Assembly (NCBI GenBank): GCA_016647705.1
Contig: CM028328.1
Coordinates: 5,605,311 to 5,669,310 of the forward strand
Direction: 5' to 3'
Length of the DNA: 64,000 nt
Source of the DNA: Eucommia ulmoides
Lineage: Eukaryota > Streptophyta > Magnoliopsida > Garryales > Eucommiaceae
Positions 1 through 10,815 of this stretch are shown here, piece after piece (the stretch's first letter is position 1; each line of letters begins with the position of its first letter). Under the pieces are notes generated by a model. That model saw nothing but the letters and a program-made list of their open reading frames with translations, ran no database searches and was not told the DNA's origin. A program made the position numbers and the translations under genes.

Positions 1-1280
1 TTAGGGTATAAAGTGTAATTTACCCTTAACTCCTTCAAAAAAATTCCTTCTTTCTCCAAAAAAAAAAAAAAGGGCTCTAACTCTTTTCTCTCAAGAGCCG
101 CCGCCATCGCCATCCACCAGTCGCGACGGCGTCCCCTCCCGCCGATCCCATATCCACCATCGCCATCCACCCATCCATCGACCAGTCAAGACGGCGCCCC
201 CTCCCTCCTGTCCCAGATCCGTCGCGCCTTTCCTATGGTCCCAGATCTTCGAGAACGACGACCCCCACCCCTTTAGCCCCAGATCCGTTGCTTCTATTGT
301 AAGATTTGAATTTTTTTCTAGATTAATTTTGTTTTCCTCCGTTTGATTTTCTAAATTTCTTCCCGTTCTCATAAATTCGTTCTTGATTTCAAATGTATGT
401 GGTTTCTATATTTTCTTCGCATAATGGTGTTGGATCTATAGATTTGATTTCAAATGTAGGTAGTTTTTAATTTTACAGGGATTGTTTCATTTTATTAAAT
501 AACAACCTCCTCTCAATCTAGAGATTTTTTCATTAAATATCTCCCTCATCTCAGTCAATTGGTGTTTGTTTAGTGTTCCTGTTTTTTCATTTTTGTTCAC
601 AGAAAACTAGATGGGTTCGATCAATTTTTGTTCACAGAAAACAAGGGTTTTGATCAGTTTAGATTTTTGATTCAGTTTTTTATTTTGAAATCATTGGTTG
701 TGTTCTATCGGCCTAGCTTTGGCCGATTTTGAAACCCAGATGTAATGAAAGACATTATTGTGTATGAGAACGACTACAAAAGGTTTATTTTTTCTACTGT
801 AAAGTTGTGATTCAGTTCATGGATTTCTATTTTATTTTCCCTTGTGTTTATGCATGATGTATTTTTTATCCTGTAAAATTGGAGTTAATTTTAGTTTGAA
901 AATTTTGCGGTAAGTTTTGGATCTAGTAGGCCGCCGATTTCGGTAATTTCCAATGGATTCCGCCTCTAATTTTGTGTAGGGTTTCCAACATCAAATTCAT
1001 GGACGACACCGAAGAGTTTTTGATTGTTTCGAAATTGTTTTCGAAAATGTTGGATTCGATTAGCTTTTGATTTTGAATATGTTTACTTGTTTAATCAGAT
1101 CTGAGAGAAGAAGCCACCATGAATAGGGGCTCTCCGAACTGTGAATTCATTTCTTATGAAATTTTTTTCAATTGATGTTCCCCCCATCAATCTATATATA
1201 CACAAAAACACCATATCAAGATGTGTTTTCAGGTCAAAACACCAAAGAAGGGGGTCTCCTTTCATGACCAGCGAAGACAG

Positions 1281-1326
<46 letters not shown>

Positions 1327-1405
1327 GGCCAAACTTCCGGAGAGAGAGAGAATCAAGTGGGTTCAATTTTTTTAAGTATTTTTGACACTTTATACCCCTA
1401 AAGTT
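1..1405. repeat. Probable inverted-repeat element holding a leader-like segment
   Basis: The first 25 bases (GGGTATAAAGTGTAA...) recur in inverted form at about 1385-1402, so an element may run from the window edge to about 1405. Inside, 85-300 is a C-rich stretch with repeated CGCCATCCACC-like words, followed by T-rich, intron-like sequence. This resembles a gene 5' leader captured by a transposon. No convincing reading frame is present. A GA microsatellite lies near its right end. The left boundary may lie outside the window. Confidence 0.3.
1280..1322. repeat. (GA)n microsatellite
   Basis: About 20 uninterrupted GA dinucleotides, followed after a short gap by another GAGAGAGA run. Confidence 0.9.
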
Positions 1406-2750
1406 TGACCATTATTTCTTTTATTGTTTAATAAAAACAAGATTTTTTTTTGTCTTTTAGTTTTTATTCTTTTTTTATTTCGTTTTTTACAAATAAACTT
1501 TTTAAAAAAAAATTACAATTCAATTGAAATATTTTTTTTAAATTCAATAAAATGAAATTGAATTTAATTTCAATTGAATTCAATTCAAAAATTGAAAATA
1601 TTTTTACTTGAATTCAATTGAAATATGTTTAAATATTTTAACTTTAATTCAATTAAAAATATTTTTAATTTCAATTTTTAAAAATATTTCAATTGAATTT
1701 GAGTAAAAATATTTTCAATTGAATTGAATTCAATTGAAATTCAATACAATTTCATTTAAAAATATTTTAAGGAAAAAGAAACAAAATACACAATAACCCC
1801 TCAAGATATTGAATATTATATACAGAAACATGAAAGGTAAAATGGGAATAAGAAAAATGCATTTTGGAGGGAAAAAACACAAAAAAACATGTCCATCCTC
1901 GTTGCTGGCACGTGAGGCGCACATCTGTCAATTTTGACAGAAAGTGTTAGATTTGCACTTTAGGCCCAAGACCACGGGGGGTAAGTGGCGACGTTTGAAC
2001 CACAGGGGAGTAAAGTGTAAATAGGCCAAACCACAAGGGGTAAAGTATAATTAACCCTATATTTTACCATGTATCGTTTCTCAAGTTATATTGATCAGAT
2101 AGACACTCGTATCTGTATCTGTATTTGTGCTTTTCTAGGTGGGAAATAAGGTGGCGTTTGGTAGCATGGAATTGGAATCGAAGCCATGTAATTTTTTTCA
2201 GATTTTTACATGAGTTCATTTCTAATTCCGACTCCATAGTTCCAATTCTGTGCAACCAAACAAAGGGCAAAGATAAAAGATTCAAGATAAAAAAAAAAAA
2301 AAATTAAATAAATAAATAATTACCCTTTGTTTAGAGCCTGTTTAGTTCTCCTTCAATTCGCAAATTGTAATACTTTTTAATTAATCAGTTTATGAATTGT
2401 TATAAATTAATGTTTGGTTATAAGAATAAAAAGCACTTAACTTAGTTAGTTAACCATTTTATTTGTAGTTCAAATGCTATTTTCTCGTGTAATTGGAGTA
2501 AAATTTAACTTAAAAGTTAAAAAATAAAAACAATTGCATGTTTCTTTCTTTAAAGAATTTGATTAAATCATAGATAAATGAAAAAATATATAAATAAATT
2601 CATAAAAAACAAGATAATTCATAAAATAAGATAATTTAGACAACCAAACAGCTAAATCTACATTTCTACATGTTTTTCATAGTGACTTCCAAAATATTTA
2701 GTTCATCGTGTGCTTAGATAGGCAGCGAGAGCAAAATCAAGAATTGAAAA
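1406..2750. other. AT-rich intergenic region with palindromic AATTGAATT words
   Basis: No gene is seen. 1515-1760 is built from overlapping AATTGAATTC/CAATTGAA words that read alike on both strands. At 1950-2062 there is one arm of a repeat (TTTACCCC / GTGGTTTGG / CGCCACTTACC on the minus strand) that also forms the arms of the MITE at 23446-23675. At about 2143-2262 a GGTGGCGTTTGGTA start and a CAACCAAAC end suggest a decayed MITE. Confidence 0.5.
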
Positions 2751-2888
2751 TAAGGTGGCATTTGGTTAGTATTTTCTGTTATGCTTTCAAGATTTTTAGG
2801 ACATATATGAACTTTTTGTTTTGCTTATGTTCCAAGTTTTCTAGGAACACGAACACAAAAACAGAAACACTAACCAAACACCACCTAA
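2751..2888. mobile_element. MITE, about 138 bp
   Basis: The left end TAAGGTGGCATTTGGTTAGT and the reverse complement of the right end, TTAGGTGGTGTTTGGTTAGT, match at 17 of 20 positions, and similarity continues through TTTCTGT. It has no coding capacity. It sits just downstream of the last visible exon of the 3-hydroxyacyl-CoA dehydrogenase gene, so in that gene's intron or 3' flank. hAT-like by the GTTTGGT-type terminus; the superfamily is a guess. Confidence 0.65.
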
Positions 2889-2958
2889 TTAAGTCGTTTT
2901 GTTTCTTAGCCTTTTTTTTTTGGGGGGTGGGGGGGTGGGGAGGGGGAGATAAAATCAC

Positions 2959-4311
2959 CTTTCTGCCAAGCTTTTTGTGACATTATATGTATCCTCAGAT
3001 GTGTCTGCGCCTCTAACAATCTCAACCAGTTTCATGATAGGAGGAGGATTCATAAAATGCATGCCAATCACCTGCAACAAACCACCACCAATAATAAATA
3101 AACTAGAGCACCCATGAATTTTGTTTAAGCATGAAATCTCATATCACTAACTATTCTTAATTGCGATCAAATTTCTTGTTATTTCAAGAAGGCTTAACGT
3201 TTACAATCAAACATGGCAATTGTAGTGTGGTCTTCTGCCTCTCTTAACTTCAAATGTTAGGTCATGAGGTGAGACTTTCTCTCACACTTATAACTTGACC
3301 ACCAGTCCCGTCCACATTTGATATGGGATAAACCCAACAATCTCCCCCTCACACATCGGGTCTTCGGTCAGCTAACCCTCAATCAGTCCAGTCTCTCCCT
3401 TTGTGGCTATTGAGCTATAGTTATTGTAACCTGGGAATGGGATTTTAAAACAAGTGTAGGATGGTCTTGGGCCTCTCTCAACTCCAAAAACTAACTCATG
3501 GAACAAGAGGCTTCCTCTTGACCACCAGCCGCCTTCCAAAAACTAACTCATGGAACGAGAGGCTTCCTCTTGACCACCAACCGCCTTCCACAACGATGTG
3601 GGATAAACCTAATAGCAATGAACAATGTCTAAATGAAGCAATCATCCTGATACATGACCTAAATGATGCTCTTAGGTAGCGTTTGGATGCACGAAATTGA
3701 ATACAGTAAATTAGAATTCGAAATGAACGCATACAATTAACCTGTTGAGGTCTTCTCGTTGAAGACGCTACACGAGTAATGGAGATTGAACTTGTATTAG
3801 ATGCTAAAATGGCGGAAGCTTTCGAAATTTTATCGAGTCTGGCAAATAAATTCTTCTTCACATCTTCGGATTCAACAATGGCTTCAATAATCACATCAGC
3901 TGAACGAAAATCTTCCAAATTTGAAGTACAACGAAGGCGTTTCAGAGCATCAACTGCCGCTTCCTGTTAAATCAAGATCACGAACTTCAATTTAATTCCA
4001 GAACAATGCTTCTTATTCAAGAGAAATTGTCCTAGTTTATGAATTATATTATTTTTGATTAATTGATTTGTATTTGATCAATAGATCTGATAAGTTATGA
4101 GGACGATCGAGAGTAAGTAGGGGACCTGAGAGAGACGGCCTTTGGAGACGAGGCGTTGGATGTTACTGGATATTGATTTCTCGCCTCTACTGAGAGCTTC
4201 GACGTCGGAGTCGTGGAGCCAAACATCGAGGCCGTTGACGGCGGCGAGTTGCGCTATTCCGGAACCCATTTGGCCGCTACCAACCACTCCGACGGTCTTG
4301 ATCTCCGCCAT
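2959..4311 (-). CDS. 3-hydroxyacyl-CoA dehydrogenase family protein (5' three exons only)
   Basis: NAD-dependent oxidation of 3-hydroxyacyl-CoA (family PF02737/PF00725; plants have a bacterial 3-hydroxybutyryl-CoA dehydrogenase-like member). The exons read from the sequence are 4311-4126, 3963-3742 and 3071-2959. All junctions are GT-AG and the first two introns are phase 0. The 173 visible residues contain the Rossmann motif GSGQMG (G11, G13, G16), the ribose-binding acidic residue D34, the motif [19 protein letters not shown], and the catalytic segment GMHFMNPPP with His141 and LVEIV. The start at 4311 ([11 protein letters not shown]) fits the family better than an in-frame ATG 12 bases upstream. 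The last exon ends at an AAG|GTGA donor, and no exon for the C-terminal 3HCDH domain (about 120 residues) was found between it and the left edge. The gene therefore either continues past the window or is truncated. Intron 2 carries repeats. Upstream lie GGCCCA/TGGGCC site-II-like words, common in housekeeping promoters. Confidence 0.85.
3484..3587. repeat. 52-bp tandem duplication in intron 2
   Basis: Two copies of a 52-bp unit (AAAAACTAACTCATGGAAC...) at 3484-3535 and 3536-3587 with very few differences. A related phrase (CTTGACCACCAG, GATATGGGATAAACC) lies at 3294-3345. These belong to a dispersed plant repeat, not to coding sequence. Confidence 0.8.
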
Positions 4312-4523
4312 GACACAACCCAACCACTTCGACGAACCACCGCCGGGAAGGATGTAAAAGTTATCGGGGGAACGATGTTAGCCCGGTGTGGTCTATTCGT
4401 CTAGTCTTGGGCCTCTTCTGTGGGTCGAGGCCCATGAAATAATAGGCCTCTTCTTTAATTCTATGTGTACACCTTAATCGTACAGCCCAATAAAAAGAAA
4501 ATTAAAAAAATAATAATGTTTCC

Positions 4524-5392
4524 AAATATACACCCCTTTCTGCTAATCATACACCCCGTAAAAAATAAAAAATTTATACTGTAATTACTATTTTACCGTT
4601 TAAATTATTAATATATATTTCTATTGTCTTTTCAACTTTTTTTTTTTTTTTTTTATATTCTTCCCTATACTTCTCTTTCTTCCCCCTTCTTCGGCCCAGC
4701 ATCGACGCCAGTGTTAGAGCCAACCCTTGCCCAAAGCCACTAGAGCGGTTAATTTGGGCCTTCAAATTCTAGAGACCTCTTCAAATTGATGTCCCTATTT
4801 TTTTATTTTCAAAATATATATTTTTAATTTATTATGTCAAATAAAAAAAATCATTTTAGTTCAGTTATTATATTAATTATCTTTTCTTTATAAATTTCGG
4901 GCCCCATTTTTAAATTTTACTTTCGATCTCAAATGTATTAGGATCTGTTATGGTCGGTGTCATGCTAGCGATAAAGTTTCTCTATTTTCTTTTTATCTCT
5001 CTGTCTCTCTTTCCATCTCATCTCCTAACCCTTGGTTCCCCACCCCCACCCCCACCCCCCCACTGCCTGCCCCCCTAACACCTCATCTCCTCTCCATCTC
5101 TATCTGCGGCGGACCTACAGATTCGCAGTAGTAGATCGCCCAGAGAAAGAGAGGGAGGGAGAGTGAAGGAAGAAGAAAAATGAGGAGGAGGAGATAAGAG
5201 AAGAGAGAGAAGAACGGGGGCATGGGGCTACCGGCGAGGGAGGGGGTGGAGTGGGGGATGGTTAGTGTATTTTTAAGAAAAACTAAGGGATAGAAAAGCA
5301 AAAAAAAATACTTTAAAAAGTGTAAAAGAGTAATTTTGAAATAATTTTTTTTTTTAAATAAGGTGTACATTTATAGAAAAGGGTGTACATAT
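4524..5392. mobile_element. Non-autonomous TIR element with TGTACACC-type ends
   Basis: The left arm (ATATACACCCCTTTCTGCTAA...) and the reverse complement of the right arm (TATATGTACACCCTTTTCTATAAA...) are imperfect inverted repeats rich in TACACC. The interior holds C-rich runs and GA-rich, leader-like sequence without a gene. A related copy starts at about 10357, and similar interior sequence occurs at 26490-26895. 4312-4523 is the upstream region of the dehydrogenase gene. Confidence 0.5.
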
Positions 5393-5639
5393 AAAATTAC
5401 CCTATAAAAAATAAATATAAATGATTTTGACATTACCATTTTGCCCTTTACAATAACTTTAATTTTTTTTCCTTTTACCCCTTTATTTTCAAAACATATT
5501 TGGCAAGAACAATTCCAAGAGTTATGCCATTTACTTGATATTGCACACCAATAGTAGTATGACACCATTATTTGGATGAATAATCCAATAGTTGTGGTAA
5601 ATAGGTGTGCCATTCTTATTTTTTGTATTAAAATAAAAT

Positions 5640-7300
5640 TGACAAAATAAAATTATAAAAATGGGAAAAATGAGTTTTTCGACCTGAACAGTCGACCGAC
5701 AATATAGGCAGTCGACTGGAAGATTCAGGTTAGGTGTTATTTTGGTTTTTGACCTGAACGATTGACCGACGTGTAGACCAATCAACTGGCAGATTCAAGT
5801 TGTGTGATTTTGGAGACCGATCAACCAACAATGTTGACGATAGATCCAAAGCCTAAAACAGTCGATCGCATGGTTGAAAAGTAAGTCGTTGAAGGAGAAA
5901 TCGATCTACCACTGGCATAGCTGGTTGACTGAGTGGGTATTTTTTAGATTTTTTTACCAATCCGATTTTTGAGATCTTCAACCCAAATGTTAAACTTTTG
6001 AACACTATAAAATCTAATTTTAAGGGGTTTTGACTACATTTGATATATCTACTACTTATTTTAAAAATCTTATTATTTAGTCTTTGTGTTACTTGAGATT
6101 TATCGGGAAAATCACTTTCTATTTTTAAGGGGTTTGAATCAAAATATTTTGGGGACTAGATTGAATATTTTCAAAGAGTATTTTTGGGTCAAACATTTCA
6201 GATTTAAAAGAATATATTATATGACGTCTATATATGACATTTACAGTCTTATCTTTTGAAAAATAGTTGTTGTAGGCATAGTTTAAAATCTACATATATG
6301 GACCTGTGTTTTGGAAAATGTAATCAAGAACAAGAGTTTTAAATCAGCATTTTCTAAAAAGAGAAAATTATTTTGCTGAAATTATATTTGGGGGAGTTTA
6401 TTGAAGAAGTTTTTGATTAAGGTGTTTATCGTTTTTGCCACTGGTTTTTGCGCTACACTATTGTCTCTACTACTTTCAAAGAAACAAGAAACTCCGGTGA
6501 GATCTTTCTAAATACTTAACGTGCTCAATATTCTGTGGATTACTTGATATCAATATTTGTGTGAGCTCTTAGTAATATTGTGTTAAGAAAATCATTTTCT
6601 ATCTTTAAATATTCTGCTTATCTTTTGAAACGATTTTCGCCTACGGAATCTGATTTACATAATCACTTTGTTTTAATTGAGTAAGATTAAATGTATATTC
6701 GCACGTAGTAGTTCTATCATGTAGTTTATCATGACATTAATTGAACATTTCTTATATTGAGGTGGTAAAAGCTCCGCAAGAAATAGATTATTTTTTGTAT
6801 TTGGTAAGTGTGAGAGGATTAGACATATCTGATCAGTGTCTAATGAGGGATTAGGTTTAATTATCAACCTGTAAAAGGATTAGATTTAATTCTTACCTGT
6901 AAAAGGATTAGATTAGTTTTTAGTCTGGTAAAAAAATAGATATTTTTTGTTCTTAGCCTACAAAAAAATTATGTTCTTCCTGAGCCTAGTAAAAGAAAAT
7001 TGTAAAAGTTTGATTATAAGTTTGAGAAAAGAATTAAGTTAATCATGAACCTGTAAAAAGAATTGTAAGAGTTTGGTTCCTTGAGAAAGAAATCAAGATT
7101 AGTGGATTGCGAAATTCCTGTGGAAACTCAGGGAACTAGACGTAAGTAAGAGTACCTCGCCGAATCAGAATAAATCTGCATGTTTATATTGTGAAATTCC
7201 TGGAGGAACTCAGAAGATTAGACGCAGACGATAATACCTTGCCGATCCATAATAAATCAGCATGTTCATTTTTTCTATCCCAATTTGCTTCTCAGGTAGA
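5640..7300. repeat. LTR-like retrotransposon fragment (copy 1)
   Basis: No gene. It has several GTCGACCGA/GTCGACTGG-type words (5690-5930), serial CCTGTAAAAGGATTAGATT-like phrases (6865-7060) and AGAAACAAGAAACTCCGGTGAG at about 6481. The same sequence signs occur in inverted orientation at 35450-37620. The layout resembles long LTRs of plant Ty1/copia elements of the SIRE/Maximus kind. That assignment rests on general resemblance. Confidence 0.45.
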
Positions 7301-7318
7301 TGGGTCAACAAATGAGTT

Positions 7319-7343
7319 GGGGGGGGGGGGGGGGGGGGGGGGG
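7319..7343. repeat. 25-base poly-G run
   Basis: An uninterrupted run of 25 G, then T and 12 A. The two homopolymers abut about 200 bp upstream of the SPL start codon. Confidence 0.9.
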
Positions 7344-7546
7344 TAAAAAAAAAAAGAGAGTTCTCACATCCTTTTCTCAATAACTTTTTCTTAACCTTTT
7401 TTAATCTCAGCATGCCCTACCATTGGCTAATAGGATGTAGCTTCATTCATTGCAAATTTGTACACTTTGCTCTACTTGAAAGTCTTCTTCGTCGTCGTCC
7501 ACCATCTCTCAAGCCCCCACCACCACCACAAACAAGAAAATAAAAA

Positions 7547-10116
7547 ATGAAACCTTCTCATAGTGATGGTGAACCAAAGCCATCATTCATCATAAAAATC
7601 AAGACTGCTGCAACTAAAATGGAAGAGTACGAAGATCAAGACTCATCGGAAGAAGAAAGCTTGGAGGAGGAGGAGGCGGTGGGTCAATGGAAGAGGAAAA
7701 AAGTGAATATGGTTTCTGGGCCTGCCGGTGTTGGAGGGGTTTCGCTGCCGTGTTGTCAGGTGGAGAAGTGCGGCGCCGATCTGGGCGAGGAGAAGCAGTA
7801 CTACAGGCGGCACAGGATTTGTGAGGACCACGCCAAGGCGCCGGAGGTGGTCGTCGCCGGCCTCCGGCAACGGTTCTGTCAGCAATGCAGCAGGTCATTC
7901 ATAAAATCAAAATCATCATCATTATAAGCTCCTTTTTTTTTTTGCTTTTTTTCTTTTTTCAATATGTGTTTCTGGGAAATGATAAAATCTATAAATTGGA
8001 ATTAAATATGAACAATTGTAAAATAAATAATTTTTATTTTAATGTTATTTTTATTTTTTTAATTTTAATAATAACATTAATTTGTACACTGTTACATGTT
8101 TGAAATATGTTCTATTAGGTTAAAGAATTTAAGATTGTGGATCTATATTTAATTGTTTATTAATTTCAGAATGGTTTAAAAAATAAAAATTATAAGGAAA
8201 TGTGTAAATTTTAACAATTTTTAAAAAATTACAAAAAATAAAATAAAAAAATTAACAGATTATTCTTGAAATTAGTTAATTATAATTTTTTAATTTTATT
8301 TTTTTAGAATGATTTTTTAATCATTTAATTATATTAATTACGTTGAATCTATGTAATTAATGTTAATTAGATATAAATTTTACATTTGATACTATAAATA
8401 ATAAGTATATTGAAAATAAATTTGTAAGGATTAAAATAAGATAAATAAATTTGTAAGGATTAATAAATTATTCTATAAATAGGATAAAATAAAAAATAAA
8501 AAAAAATAGAAAAATGTATACTAATCATTTTTAAGACAAGGAATTCCCCTAGAGTCACTATATCAATTTTTTTAATTAATAAATGTAAAAAGAGAAAAAA
8601 TTAAAAAAAAAATTGATCAATTAAATATGTATATAAAATTTAAAAGGTACAAAATATAATTTAATTCAATCACATTATAAAAAAATTTCTCTCGAAATTT
8701 TTTTATAATTCAATCTGATGGACCTATTTTCTTAAACCAATTACAACTCTTAAAGAAAAGATATTTTAAAAACCAGTCCTAATTTATAATATAGATATAG
8801 GTTTATGGAAGCCTCCCTCTTTTTTTTCCCCAAATCCTCGAATTATCTTTGAAATTTATTTTGTCCCCAACAACAATATCAATTACAGATAAAAAATAGA
8901 TAAAGACCCTGAAAAAATGAATTATGAAATTCAAAATTAATGGAATCAAAATCTCTAATTCGCCATCCAAACCCTACTTAACTTTTTCTTTTCTCTTTTT
9001 TTTGGAGGGTTTGGTGAACAGTAATTCACAAAATTAAGGCCCCATTTGGTAACCATTTCCATCCCTAGATTTTTGGGAATTTTATTTGAGAATAGCGTTT
9101 GGTAATTTTTGTTTCCGTTTCTATTTCATTCCCATTTGAGAATTGTGCCCACTTTTTTCTTAAGAAATGAGAAACAAAAAAAAATTGTTTCTCATTATTC
9201 CCATTCCATTCCCAAAACCCATGGCCACTATTCACCTACCAGCCGACCATCGTCCGTCCCCACCGACCGCCGCCGGCCACCGTCCGCCTCCGCCGCCAGT
9301 CATCTCTGGCCGGAAATTTTCCGGCCACTTCCAGCAGTCGCCGGCGGCAGCGCCATTGTCTTCCGGCCGGCGTCGCCGGCGCCACCGCCGTCCGGTCATC
9401 GCCGGCGGGGGCACCGCCGTCTCCGACGCCGGAGAACCGTCGGCGGCCGTTACCGGAGCGCCGGCCGAGCGTCGCCGGAGCACCGCCGACGGCCGGTGAC
9501 GGCGACGGCGCCACCGCCGTCAGGCCAAAACAGAAAAGAAAAAAAAAAAAAAAAAAGATTTTAGGATAAAATCGTTACCAAACACAATTCCCTTCCCAAA
9601 ACAAAAAAAAAAATTATCGTTACCAAACGCGATTCTACTCCCAAAAAGAAAACAAAATTCTCATCCCATTCCCATCCCACTGCTAGAATGAAAACAGAAA
9701 CGGTTACCAAACGCCACCTAAAATTTTGAACCATACAATCCACACGCTAAAATAAATTTTCTAATAATTCAAAATTATTGTAATACATTGTAAAAAATTG
9801 CAATAACTTCTATACCATATAGTGATTTTTGAACTTTGACATTTGTTTTAACCCATAAACTGTATGTTCTAAAATTTTAATTTCTTTCGGCTGCTCACCA
9901 AAAAAATCATTTTTTCTTTGTTACAGATTTCAAGAGCTACAACAATTTGATGGAGGAAAGAGAAGTTGCCGGTGGCGTTTGTCCGGACACAATGAGCGGC
10001 GGAGGAAGAGCTCAGTCGCCACCCATGGAGAGGCCTCGAGTGGTGGCAGGGTATCGGAACCTCATATTGCCTTTGCCGGAAATTCAAACAGCCACCATTT
10101 TCGGACCATCCAGTGA
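7547..10116 (+). CDS. SBP-box transcription factor of the SPL3/4/5 type (178 aa, two exons)
   Basis: DNA-binding regulator (GTAC-core sites) of the phase-change and flowering family. Exon 1 is 7547-7893 and exon 2 is 9927-10116, with a GT-AG phase-2 intron of 2033 bp inside the SBP domain at the usual CQQCSR|F position. An acidic N-terminus ([15 protein letters not shown], residues 29-43) precedes the SBP domain, about 70-146. Zinc site 1 is intact (C70, C75, C92, H95). In zinc site 2, C111, C114 and C130 are present, but the His expected in CSRFH is Gln118. The basic nuclear-localisation stretch reads KRSCRWRL (Trp132 where Arg is usual), followed by GHNERRRK. The small size, lack of other domains and a 3'-UTR miR156 site fit the SPL3/4/5 clade. 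An alternative start at Met25 is possible. The gene is identified with confidence; whether the second finger still folds is open. Confidence 0.87.
9037..9722. mobile_element. TIR transposon in the SPL intron
   Basis: The left end GGCCCCATTTGGTAACCATTTC and the reverse complement of the right end, GGTGGCGTTTGGTAACCGTTTC, form TIRs. AAAATT lies next to both ends and may be the remnant of a target duplication. The centre (9225-9530) is strongly GC-rich, with many GCCGGCC/CGCCGCC words, unlike its surroundings. No conserved protein is encoded; frames through the GC block are low-complexity. A second copy of the family is at 16883-17489. Confidence 0.65.
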
Positions 10117-10133
10117 GGTTTCCGCCGGACAAG

Positions 10134-10153
10134 ATGCTTCCTCTCTTCTGTCA
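10134..10153 (+). promoter_or_regulatory. miR156/157 target site in the SPL 3' UTR
   Basis: ATGCTTCCTCTCTTCTGTCA lies 17 nt after the SPL stop codon. Against the perfect complement of miR156 it matches 17 of 20 positions, including all 13 that pair with the miRNA 5' region. The three mismatches fall opposite the miRNA 3' part. A 3'-UTR position is where SPL3/4/5-type transcripts carry this site, so repression of this gene by miR156 in juvenile tissue is expected. Confidence 0.88.
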
Positions 10154-10356
10154 TCTCAAGAAGAAGTTTAGTTTGTTCCAATTATTATGTGAGGACTAAA
10201 GAAGAGAAAATTCCAAAACTATATAATCAAAATTAAATATCATTTTCAATATTTTTTTTTTATGGAAAAGTTGCACATTTGGTTCTTAAAAATGTATTTC
10301 GATTTTCATCAATTTTAACCCTTAAGTTTGGGGTAAGTGTTCGAAAGGACCAGTAA

Positions 10357-10815
10357 TTCTATATGTACATCACTTTTTTCTAATTATACACCCTCATTCT
10401 AAAATAAAATTAAAATTATTTTGAAATTATTCTTTACACTTTATAAAATAATTTTACCTTCTTTTTTTACCCATTCATTTTCTTAAAGATGCACTAAATT
10501 CTCACCCATGTCCCCGTCGTTTCCACTTCTCTTCTTCTTCTTGTCTCTCTTCTTCTTCTTCTTCTTGTCTCATAGATCTGTGCTAGATTTGCGCAAATCC
10601 TCATTGAGGACGGGGTTGGAACCGGAGGGTGAGGGGCCTTTGGAGATGAGACAGAGAGAGATTAGCCTTGGTGCCAGCAGTTGTATTTGCCGAAGAAGAA
10701 GGATGAAGGAAAAGGAGAAAAGCGTAAAAAAATAAAAAGTTAAAGGAATATATTTAGCAATTTAAAAGGCTAAATAATAATTATTTATTTATTTTTTTAA
10801 GTGGTGTAGGCTACC
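10357..10815. repeat. Second copy of the TGTACACC-type element
   Basis: It starts with ATATGTACATCACTTTTTTC and TTATACACCC, as in the arms of the element at 4524-5392. It holds a (CTT)n-rich leader-like block (10520-10575) and AAGAAGAAGGATGAAGG, and ends near AAGTGGTGTAGG. The interior resembles 26490-26895. There is no gene. 10816-11150 is plain AT-rich sequence. Confidence 0.45.

Noticed and set aside
9109..9564. Frames of 80-150 codons through the GC-rich centre of the SPL intron
   Set aside because: Arg/Pro/Ala low-complexity translation of CCGGCC-type repeats in a TIR element; open in many frames at once, with no domain.
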